From assembly GCF_051380875.1 (NCBI RefSeq), contig NZ_JBNYXW010000016.1, positions 62,001 through 126,000 of the forward strand: a stretch of 64,000 nt of DNA, given 5' to 3'. Numbering within the stretch: position 1 is the first letter of the stretch; each line of letters begins with the position of its first letter. The notes under the pieces are model-generated. The model was not told the DNA's origin. It worked only from the letters and a program-made list of their open reading frames with translations, and did not search any database. The position numbers and the translations under genes were made by a program. Of this stretch, positions 42,194-49,798 are shown one piece after another. The stretch is from Janthinobacterium sp051380875 (lineage in GTDB: Bacteria; Pseudomonadota; Gammaproteobacteria; Burkholderiales; Burkholderiaceae_D).

Positions 42194-44437
42194 ATGTCTG
42201 GATTGACGAGTAGCGGTTTGCCGGCACGTTGGGCACATTATCTGGCGGCCGGCACGGCCGCCACGCTGTTGGCCGGTTGTGGCGGCGGTGGTTCTGGTAG
42301 TGCCGATTGCACTACGCTCGATCCGAGCCGCAATACGAGCTTGCCAGGTTGCGTGGTTGCGCCCGTCACGCCTGTCGTTCCCGCTGCGCCAGCGACCTTG
42401 GCGCTGAGCCTGAAGGATGGCGGCGGCAATGCGACCACGACGGTGGGGCCCGGCAATAGCGCCACCGTGCAAGCCGTGGTCAAGGACGGTAGCGGCGCGG
42501 TGTTGCCGGGTGTCTTGCTGACCTTGAATAGCAGCGACAAGAGCGCCTCCTTCACCCCCGGTTCCGCCAGTGCCCTGACGGATGCAAATGGCGTGGCCAG
42601 CATTGTCATTGCGGCCGGCAGCCAGAGCGGCGCCTTCGCGCTGACGGCCAGCGCCACGGTGAATGGCAGCGTGCTGACGTCGAGTATCAATTACAGCGTG
42701 GTCTTCCCGAGCCTGACCCTGAGTACTGTCGGCGTCGCGCCGGCGCTGCTGTCGGCGGGCGGCACGGCCGGCCTGAGCGTGACGGTCATGAATGGCGCCG
42801 CCGTCTACGCGCCGGTGCAGTCGGTCGTCTTCAGTTCGCCCTGCGCCAGCGCCGGCAAGGCGACCATCAGCACCCCCGTTAATACTGTCAACGGCGTGGC
42901 CACTACCTCATATATCGACAAGGGCTGCGGCGCGGCCGACGTGATCACGGCCAGCACGGTATTCAATGCCACCACGCTCAGCCAGACCGGCACCCTGACG
43001 GTGCAGACCGCCAGCGCCGGCCAGATTGGTTTCGTTTCCGCGCTGCCGCAAAATATCGCCCTGAAAGGGACGGGCGGTGCCGGCCGGCAAGAGTCGTCCA
43101 TCGTCACCTTCAAGGTGCGCGACAGGAATGGCAATCCGGTCAGCGGGAAGGTGGTCGACTTCTCGCTCAACACCACGGCCGGCGGCTTGAGCCTGAATCC
43201 GGCGCAGTCGACCAGCGGCGCCGACGGCAGCGTCAGCACCACGGTGGCGTCCGGCACGGTGAATACGCCGATCAGAGTCACAGCAAGCCTGCAAGGCACG
43301 AGCCTGTCGACTGTATCGGATCAATTGGTGGTGTCGACCGGCATACCCGAGCAAAACAGTTTTACGCTCAGTACGTCGATGGTTAACACCGAAGGCTGGA
43401 ATTTTGCCGGCTGCGCCACGCCGACCGGCGCCGCCATCACGGCCCGCCTGGGCGACCATTTCCATAATCCGGTGCCGGATGGCACGGCCGTCAGCTTCAC
43501 GGCCGAAGGCGGCACGGTCGATGCTTCGTGCCTCACGGGCCTGGTGGAGACGACCTTGACCGACGGCACGATCATCACTCAGAAAGGCATACCGGGTTCG
43601 TGCTCGGTACGTTTTTGCGCCGGCAATCCGCGTCCGGCCGACGGCCGCGTAACAGTATTGGCGTATGCACTGGGAGAGGAAAGTTTTGTCGACGCCAACG
43701 GCAACAATCTGTTCGAGGCCAATGAAAGTTATGCCGACCTGGGAGAGCCGTTCCGCAATGACCGCGCGGTCAGCACCGCGAACGCCAATTTCATAGACGA
43801 CGGCTGGACCAGCGGAAACGCCAGCCGCGCCGCTGGCGAACAATATATCGATTCAAACGGCAGTGGCGCCTGGGACGTAAAGGGAGATCTTCAGTATAAC
43901 GGCGTGTTGCGGGCAGCCTCCAGTGTCAACACGACGGCTGCCAACACCGTGCATGTGCGCAGTGCGTTAGTGCAAGTGCTGTCGACCAGTGCTGCGAATG
44001 TCACGCCGCTCAATGGCACGGTTATCGCACTCGACCATTGCGTCAGCGGCGTTCCATTCATTAATTCGACGAAACTGATACGCGTCGCAATCCGTGACAG
44101 CAATGGCACTGTGTTTGCACTGAATAAGGCAGCTACGTCGACGCAGGCGCTGCCGTTTGATTTGCCGGGTAATATATTGCCAGCCGGTTCAACCATCACA
44201 GTCACCAGTGGCAATGGCAGGATCACCACTGGCAGCTTTTTCACGGTGCCTAACACGAGCAGCCCCGATGCCGCCAACTGGATTTATAACATAGGCCTGG
44301 CAAGCGACGCCAGCCAGACCGATGCATCCAGCGGTTATGCCTGTACCAATTCCGTCAGCAGCGGCTTGATGAGCATTACGGTGATGACGCCTTCAGGCGT
44401 AGCGACGACGTTTTCGGGATATACGATTACGGATTGA
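42194..44437 (+). CDS. Large Ig-like-repeat lipoprotein at the end of the Tad operon
   Basis: This 747-residue protein has a lipobox LLAGC followed by GGGGSGS and several Big_1/invasin-type Ig repeats at about 60-395 (AVVKDGSGAVLPGVLLTLNS, FKVRDRNGNPVSGKVVDFSL). A distinct C-terminal half follows with two Asp/Asn-rich loops (DANGNNLFEANESYADLGE and DSNGSGAWDV) that look like calcium sites. GGGAGAAG precedes the ATG, 51 bases past tadD. It is exposed on the cell surface by inference and could be an adhesin made along with the pilus. No catalytic motif is seen. Confidence 0.68.
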   Translation: MSGLTSSGLPARWAHYLAAGTAATLLAGCGGGGSGSADCTTLDPSRNTSLPGCVVAPVTPVVPAAPATLALSLKDGGGNATTTVGPGNSATVQAVVKDGSGAVLPGVLLTLNSSDKSASFTPGSASALTDANGVASIVIAAGSQSGAFALTASATVNGSVLTSSINYSVVFPSLTLSTVGVAPALLSAGGTAGLSVTVMNGAAVYAPVQSVVFSSPCASAGKATISTPVNTVNGVATTSYIDKGCGAADVITASTVFNATTLSQTGTLTVQTASAGQIGFVSALPQNIALKGTGGAGRQESSIVTFKVRDRNGNPVSGKVVDFSLNTTAGGLSLNPAQSTSGADGSVSTTVASGTVNTPIRVTASLQGTSLSTVSDQLVVSTGIPEQNSFTLSTSMVNTEGWNFAGCATPTGAAITARLGDHFHNPVPDGTAVSFTAEGGTVDASCLTGLVETTLTDGTIITQKGIPGSCSVRFCAGNPRPADGRVTVLAYALGEESFVDANGNNLFEANESYADLGEPFRNDRAVSTANANFIDDGWTSGNASRAAGEQYIDSNGSGAWDVKGDLQYNGVLRAASSVNTTAANTVHVRSALVQVLSTSAANVTPLNGTVIALDHCVSGVPFINSTKLIRVAIRDSNGTVFALNKAATSTQALPFDLPGNILPAGSTITVTSGNGRITTGSFFTVPNTSSPDAANWIYNIGLASDASQTDASSGYACTNSVSSGLMSITVMTPSGVATTFSGYTITD

Positions 44438-44454
44438 AACGGGGGCGAGACAAG

Positions 44455-44479
44455 CAGCGCCGCCATGGCAGCGGCGCTG
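44455..44479. terminator. Hairpin after the Ig-like lipoprotein gene
   Basis: CAGCGCCGC pairs with GCGGCGCTG over a seven-base loop, between the convergent Ig-repeat gene and suhB. No T-tract follows. Confidence 0.45.
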
Positions 44480-44488
44480 TGTAGAGAT

Positions 44489-45277
44489 TTAAGCGAACGG
44501 CGTTAGCAAGGTAATCATCTGGCCAAAGATCTTCGGGCTGGCGGCGATGACGTCGCCCTTGTACAGGTAGTCCGATTCGCCGCTGAATTCACCGACGATG
44601 CCGCCCGATTCGGTGATCATCAGCGCGCCTGCGGCGATGTCCCACGGCTTCAGGCCTTTTTGATAGAAACCGTCCAGGCGGCCGCAGGCAACATAAGCCA
44701 GGTCCAGCGCGGCCGAGCCGGCGCTGCGTATGCCCTGGCTGCGTTCACCCATGATCTGGTACATTTTCAGGTATTCGTCGAGCGCGCGCGGGCCGGCGCC
44801 GTGGCCGGTGCCCAGCAAGGCGTTCGAGATGCGATCGAGCTTGGTGACGCGGATGCGTTTTTCGTTCAGGTAGGCGCCTGCGCCCTTGGTGGCAGTGAAC
44901 AGGTCATTGCGCACCGGATCGTAGATGACGGCTTGCGTGACGACGCCGCGATGCGCCAGCGCGATCGAGATGCAATACTGCGGAAAACCGTGGATAAAGT
45001 TGGTGGTGCCATCGATCGGGTCGATGATCCACTGATATTCATTCTCGTCGTGACTGTTCGCGGAAGCTCCCGATTCCTCTGCCAGGAACGCGTGGTCCGG
45101 GTAGGCCTTGGACAGCACCTCGATGATGGCTTGTTCGGCCGCCTGGTCGACGTCGGTGACGAAATCGTTATGTTGTTTTTCCGTGACGACGACGCGGTCG
45201 AGGTCAAAAGAGGCGCGATTGATGACGGCGGCGCCGCGGCGGGCGGCTTTGATCGCCGTGTTGAGCATTGGGTGCAT
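44489..45277 (-). CDS. suhB: Inositol-1-monophosphatase SuhB
   Basis: The start at 45277 (MHPMLNTAIKAARRGA, GGAAG upstream) gives 262 residues. The phosphatase metal motifs are intact: ITEVDQA-like TDVDQAAE, WIIDPIDGTTNFIHGFPQYC and KPWDIAAGALMITESGG. In gamma- and betaproteobacteria SuhB also joins the rRNA antitermination complex. The longer frame to 45310 adds a leader without a ribosome site. It is divergent from trmJ. Confidence 0.9.
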   Translation of the reverse strand: MHPMLNTAIKAARRGAAVINRASFDLDRVVVTEKQHNDFVTDVDQAAEQAIIEVLSKAYPDHAFLAEESGASANSHDENEYQWIIDPIDGTTNFIHGFPQYCISIALAHRGVVTQAVIYDPVRNDLFTATKGAGAYLNEKRIRVTKLDRISNALLGTGHGAGPRALDEYLKMYQIMGERSQGIRSAGSAALDLAYVACGRLDGFYQKGLKPWDIAAGALMITESGGIVGEFSGESDYLYKGDVIAASPKIFGQMITLLTPFA

Positions 45278-45463
45278 GTGAGCTTCCGTTAAAAGCACGC
45301 GACCGCCCAAGGCCGCCTTTCGGCGCCGGTACGATAGAGTGCAAGAATGAATTAAAGAGCGGAGCGGTGCCGAAGTGGTTAAAATCCCGGCCTGGAGTCA
45401 GCGTTTTGTGACTCCGTTTCCCGAAATTTCCTGTATCGATACCGCGCAATAGCGCTATTTTAA

Positions 45464-46222
45464 ATGAATCTGCCCGAAATCAACACGTCTCTTTTCAAAC
45501 GCCTGCGATTTATTCTTGTCGAAACTAGTCGTCCTGGCAACATTGGCGGCGTTGCACGCGCCATGAAAACGATGGGTTTTTCCGATCTGGTGCTGGTCAA
45601 CCCGCGCTTTCCCGATGCCTTGACGGACCCGGAAGCGGTGGCTTTTGCCAGCGGCGCGCAGGATATCCTGGCCGGCGCGCGCATCGTCGGCTCGATCGCC
45701 GAGGCGCTCGAAGGCTGCAATTACGCGGCGGCCGTCTCGGCCCGGCTGCGCGAATTCTCGCCGCCCGTAACCGCGCCGCGCGCCATCGCCGGCCAGCTGG
45801 CCGCCGCGCAAGAGCTGCACGCCGCCGTCATCTTCGGCAACGAGCGTTTCGGCTTGCCCAACGAGATCGTCGAGCAGTGCAATGTGCTGATCAACATCCC
45901 CGCCAACCCTGAATATTCGTCGCTGAACCTGTCGCAGGCGGCGCAGGTGGTGGCCTATGAGTGCCGCGTGGCGGCCTTGGGCGACGCTCAGGCGGCCAGC
46001 GTGGTCGGTTTCCATGGCGACGCGGCCAGCCTGGCGCAGGTGGACGGCATGTATGAGCATCTGCAGCAGGCGCTGGTGGCCATCGACTTCCTCGACGCCG
46101 ACAATCCGAAAAAGCTCATGCCGCGCCTGAAACGCCTGTTTTCGCGCACGGGGCTGGAAACGGAAGAAGTCAATATCCTGCGCGGCATCGCGCGCCATAT
46201 CCTGGCGATGGCAAAAAAATAA
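45464..46222 (+). CDS. trmJ: tRNA (cytidine/uridine-2'-O-)-methyltransferase TrmJ
   Basis: This 252-residue SPOUT methyltransferase has the N-terminal LVETSRPGNIGGVARAMK motif, the knot segments IFGNERFGLPNEIVEQCN and IPANPEYSSLNLSQAAQVVA, and a C-terminal helical TrmJ extension. It 2'-O-methylates tRNA position 32 using S-adenosylmethionine as a dimer. It is divergent from suhB; in the shared region a hairpin with arms GGAGTCA/TGACTCC lies at 45394-45415. Confidence 0.9.
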   Translation: MNLPEINTSLFKRLRFILVETSRPGNIGGVARAMKTMGFSDLVLVNPRFPDALTDPEAVAFASGAQDILAGARIVGSIAEALEGCNYAAAVSARLREFSPPVTAPRAIAGQLAAAQELHAAVIFGNERFGLPNEIVEQCNVLINIPANPEYSSLNLSQAAQVVAYECRVAALGDAQAASVVGFHGDAASLAQVDGMYEHLQQALVAIDFLDADNPKKLMPRLKRLFSRTGLETEEVNILRGIARHILAMAKK

Positions 46223-46281
46223 AACCACGCGCGCAGCGTGCCTGCGCTCCCTCCCGCTCCTGTCCCGCTCTTGTCCAAAAG

Positions 46282-46304
46282 CTAGATGCCACGCTCTAGT
46301 TTTT
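46282..46304 (+). terminator. Weak terminator-like hairpin after trmJ
   Basis: CTAGA (46282-46286) and TCTAG (46295-46299) form a short stem followed by TTTTT. The stem is only five pairs. Confidence 0.35.
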
Positions 46305-46377
46305 GCGTATGGATGCCGATTCCCTTTGGCGTACACTGGCCTGCAAAAGGCGGTATATAACAAAGGGAGACATGACG

Positions 46378-46899
46378 ATGCAACGCAGATCGTTTCTGAA
46401 ACTGGGCCTCATTGGCGCCGGTACGCTGGCAGCCGGCGGCGCTGCGTACCGCCTGCTGCGCGGACCTGCGCCGCCGGGGCGCTTTGTGCTCGATGGCGAG
46501 GCGCGCGCGGCATTGGCGGCCATCGTGCCGGCCATGCTGGGCGAGGCCTTGCCGCCACCGCACGCTGCTACGCGGGCCGCAGCGCTGGACGGCGCCATCG
46601 CCGGCGTGCGCACGGCCATTCTTGGCTTGCCATTGGCGCAACAGCAGGAAGTGCAGGATTTGTTCGGCTTGCTGGCACTGGCGCCCGCACGGCGCTTTGT
46701 CGCCGGAGTGAAAGGCGGCTGGCTGGATGCCGACCCGGCCCAGGTGGCCGCTTTTTTGCAATCCTGGCGCACGCACCGCCTGGCCACCCTGCAGACGGCC
46801 TACCTGGCCCTGCACGACCTGATTCTCGGCGCCTGGTACGCCGATGCCGCCCACTGGGCCGCCATCGGCTATCCGGGGCCGCTGCCCGAGCTGAGTTGA
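46378..46899 (+). CDS. Tat-signal small subunit-like protein paired with a GMC oxidoreductase
   Basis: From ATG 46378 (AGGGAG seven bases before) this is 173 residues. The start MQRRSFLKLGLIGAG is a twin-arginine signal. The rest is helical (LDGEARAALAAIVPAMLGEA, PAQVAAFLQSWRTHRLATLQ), a gluconate-2-dehydrogenase-subunit-3-like pattern. An alternative ATG at 46372 is too close to the ribosome site. It lies ten bases before the GMC gene and probably escorts that flavoprotein through the Tat pore. Confidence 0.72.
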   Translation: MQRRSFLKLGLIGAGTLAAGGAAYRLLRGPAPPGRFVLDGEARAALAAIVPAMLGEALPPPHAATRAAALDGAIAGVRTAILGLPLAQQQEVQDLFGLLALAPARRFVAGVKGGWLDADPAQVAAFLQSWRTHRLATLQTAYLALHDLILGAWYADAAHWAAIGYPGPLPELS

Positions 46900-46909
46900 G
46901 AAAGCCACC

Positions 46910-48544
46910 ATGAGTACATCTCCCATTCCCGACCCCATCGCCGCCGGCATTGCCGCCGGCTGGAACGTCACCGACGCCAGCAGTGTGAGCGCAGAGCGCA
47001 CCCTGGAGGCTGACGTGGTCGTCATCGGCAGCGGTGCCGGCGGCGGCGTGACGGCGGAAATCCTCGCGCTGGCCGGCTTGAAAGTGCTGATCGTCGAAGA
47101 GGGCGGCTTGAAGTCCTCGAAAGACTTCAAGATGCGCGAAGCGGATGCTTATCCCACCCTGTACCAGGAATCGGCCGCGCGCAAGACGCGCGACAAGGCG
47201 ATCAATATCCTGCAGGGACGTACGGTGGGCGGCTCGACGACCGTCAACTGGACCTCCAGCTTTCGCACGCCACCGGGCACGCTGGCCTACTGGCAGCAGC
47301 ATTTTGGCCTGGCCGGCTACACGGTGGAAGCCATGGCGCCGTGGTTCGCCATGATGGAGACTCGCCTGCATGTGAGCGACTGGGCCGCGCCGCCCAACGA
47401 AAACAACGATCTGTTGCGCCGTGGCGCCACGGCGCTGGGCATCCCCACTGCAGCCATCCGGCGCAATGTGAACGGCTGCTGGAACCTGGGCTACTGCGGC
47501 ATGGGCTGTCCGACCAACGCCAAGCAGTCGATGCTGGTGACGACGATTCCTTCGGCCTTGTCGCTGGGGGCGAGCCTGCTTACGCATGCGCGCGCGGAGC
47601 GTTTTGTCTTCCAGGGCGAGCGCATCGACAGCCTGCAGGTCGTGGCGCTCGATGCTGCCGGGCAGGCGCCCACGGGCGTGCGCATCACCGTGCGGGCCAA
47701 ACATTTTGTGCTGGCCGGTGGCGCCATCAATTCACCGGCGCTGCTGCTGCGCTCGAAGGCGCCGGACCCGCATGGCTTGCTGGGCAAGCGCACCTTTTTG
47801 CATCCGACGGTGATTTCGGCCGGCCTGTTCGAACAACGGGTCGACGCCTATGCGGGCGCGCCACAGACGATTTATTCCGACCATTTCCTGCACACGGCGC
47901 CCATCGATGGGGCTATCGGCTACAAGCTCGAAGCGCCGCCCCTGCACCCGCTGCTGATGGCCACCACCATGGGCGGCTTCGGCGACGAGCACGCGCGCAC
48001 CATGCGCCAATTCCCGCACGTGCACGGCTTGCTGGCGCTGCTGCGCGATGGCTTTCATTCCGAGGCGTCCGGCGGCAGTGTTGCCATCGACAGTGTCGGC
48101 GCGCCCGTGCTCGACTATCCGCTCACGCCCTTCATCTGGGATGGCGTGCGGCGCGCGCTGCTGTCGATGGCGGAAATCCAGTTCGCCGCCGGCGCGAAGA
48201 GCGTGTATCCCGTGCATGAAATGGCCAGCCACTACACCAGCTGGACGCAGGCGCAGCAAGCCATCAACGCCTTGCCGTACCAGGCCCTGCTGGCCAGGGT
48301 AGTGTCGGCCCACGTGATGGGCGGCTGCGCCATGTCGGACGATGCGCGCCTGGGCGTGGCGGCAGCGAATGGCCGCTACCACGGCGTGCGCAACCTGTCC
48401 GTGCATGACGGTTCGCTGTTTCCCACTTCGATCGGCGCCAATCCGCAGTTGACGATTTATGCGCTGGCGGCACGCCTGGCGAGCGGCCTGGCGCGGGAGC
48501 TGACGGGCACGCCGGCTCCCGTGCCCGTTCCAGCGGCGGCATGA
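46910..48544 (+). CDS. GMC-family flavoprotein oxidoreductase
   Basis: This 544-residue enzyme has the FAD dinucleotide fold VVVIGSGAGGGVTAEILA near 36-53, the GMC signature GRTVGGSTTVNW near 103 and a C-terminal catalytic His region (SAHVMGGCAMSDDARLGV, NLSVHDGSLFPTSIGANPQ). It is related to long-chain alcohol and glucose/sorbosone dehydrogenases. It probably oxidises an alcohol in the periplasm after export with the Tat-signal partner. The downstream lipase start overlaps its stop in ATGA. Confidence 0.85.
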   Translation: MSTSPIPDPIAAGIAAGWNVTDASSVSAERTLEADVVVIGSGAGGGVTAEILALAGLKVLIVEEGGLKSSKDFKMREADAYPTLYQESAARKTRDKAINILQGRTVGGSTTVNWTSSFRTPPGTLAYWQQHFGLAGYTVEAMAPWFAMMETRLHVSDWAAPPNENNDLLRRGATALGIPTAAIRRNVNGCWNLGYCGMGCPTNAKQSMLVTTIPSALSLGASLLTHARAERFVFQGERIDSLQVVALDAAGQAPTGVRITVRAKHFVLAGGAINSPALLLRSKAPDPHGLLGKRTFLHPTVISAGLFEQRVDAYAGAPQTIYSDHFLHTAPIDGAIGYKLEAPPLHPLLMATTMGGFGDEHARTMRQFPHVHGLLALLRDGFHSEASGGSVAIDSVGAPVLDYPLTPFIWDGVRRALLSMAEIQFAAGAKSVYPVHEMASHYTSWTQAQQAINALPYQALLARVVSAHVMGGCAMSDDARLGVAAANGRYHGVRNLSVHDGSLFPTSIGANPQLTIYALAARLASGLARELTGTPAPVPVPAAA

Positions 48545-49499
48545 TCGCACGCATCCTCAAGTGGCTGATGCTGCTGCAGGTGCTGGCCGTGCTGGGACTT
48601 GCGTACCTGGCCATGCAGGCGTGGGGCGTTGCGCCGCCCGCCGTGGCCTTGCTGCTGGCGCTGGCCCTGCTGCTGGCCGTGCGCGCGCTGATCGTGGCGC
48701 GCAATTTCTGGCAAAGCCGGCGCCTTGGCAGTGCCGTGCCCCTGAATACCGGCTCGGCGCCCTGGGCGCCGCGCGCCTGTTCCTGGGCGAGTTGCGCGCC
48801 ACCTTGTGGACTTCGTCGTGGGGCATGCTGCGTCCGCGCCTGCATGTGCTGGACGCTGACACGCCGCCCCAGGGTCTGCCGGTGCTGCTGATCCACGGCT
48901 ATGTGTGCAACCGCGGCTACTGGACGCAGCTGAGCGGCCAGCTGGCGCAGGCCGGCATCGCGCATGACGCCGTCGACCTGGAGCCGATCGGCGCCGGCAT
49001 CGACGCCTACGTGCCGCAAGTGGCGCAGGCGATCGAGGGCCTGTGTGCGCGCACGGGCAGCGAACGCGTGATCATCGTGGCGCACAGCATGGGCGGCCTG
49101 GTGGCGCGCGCCTGGCTGCGCCGGCATGGCGCGGCCTGCGTGGCGCGCATCATCACCGTCGGTACGCCGCACCAGGGCACGGCGCTGGCCAACCTGGCGG
49201 CGGGTACCAATGCGCGCCAGATGCGCCGCATCAACGACGCGCCCAGCGGCTGGCTGGCGCAACTGGCCGCCAGCGAGACGCCGGAAACGCGCGCCTTGTT
49301 CACCTCGATCTACTCGCATCACGACAATATTGTCGCACCGCAATCTTCTGCGCTGCTGCCCGGCGCGCGCCATATTGCCTTCGGCGGCATCGGCCATGTG
49401 GCACTGGCCAGCGATGCGCGCGTGCTGCATCAGCTGCTGGCGGAAATTACTATCAAGTACGAAGTCGGCCAACCCCCATCTTCCTCCCATGTTGCCTGA
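48541..49499 (+). pseudogene. Membrane-anchored alpha/beta hydrolase (lipase-like), frameshifted
   Basis: The first frame (ATG 48541) encodes two TM helices (WLMLLQVLAVLGLAYLAMQA, ALLLALALLLAVRALIVAR) then NFWQSRRLGSAVP. The rest of the protein is in another frame: RLGALGAARLFLGELRATLW, LPVLLIHGYVCNRGYW, VAHSMGGLVARAW (GxSxG nucleophile) and GTPHQGTALA. The switch falls at CCCC, 48739-48742. One extra C restores one continuous frame of about 319 residues. It was the third gene of the Tat/GMC operon; hydrolysing an ester to feed the GMC enzyme is a reasonable guess. Inactive as read, unless the indel is a sequencing error. Confidence 0.75.
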
Positions 49500-49798
49500 G
49501 TCCCGTGGCATCCTGTCTGCATGGCAGACGGTCTGTTTTGACTCTGCTGTTGCCCGTAATGAATAGGGCAAGGGCCAGAAAAACCTGTTTTCCACTCGCG
49601 TACTGGTTTAAGCTAACGTCAGGATGGTGCTACCGAGAAATTTATTCCTGAGGCCGCATCCGGCGCTCCATTAACATCCTGCAACGTAATGTGCCGGGAT
49701 CCATGGCAAGATGTTGTAGAATTGTTATGCTGCACGCACCAGCGGAAAAATGCGCGCAGGCAGAATTGGGTCAATGCAGTTTTTATTGGGAGTGCAAA
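49500..49798. other. Intergenic region ahead of the large GGDEF/EAL gene
   Basis: It holds a hairpin GTCTGC/GCAGAC (49515-49529) with TTTT shortly after, which may end the lipase transcript. Near 49715-49735 is TTGTAGAATTGTTATGCT, a possible promoter. No gene is seen. Confidence 0.35.

Noticed and set aside
45360..45415. Complete tRNA gene
   Set aside because: Only D-arm-like text; no anticodon arm, T-loop GTTCGA or acceptor closure.
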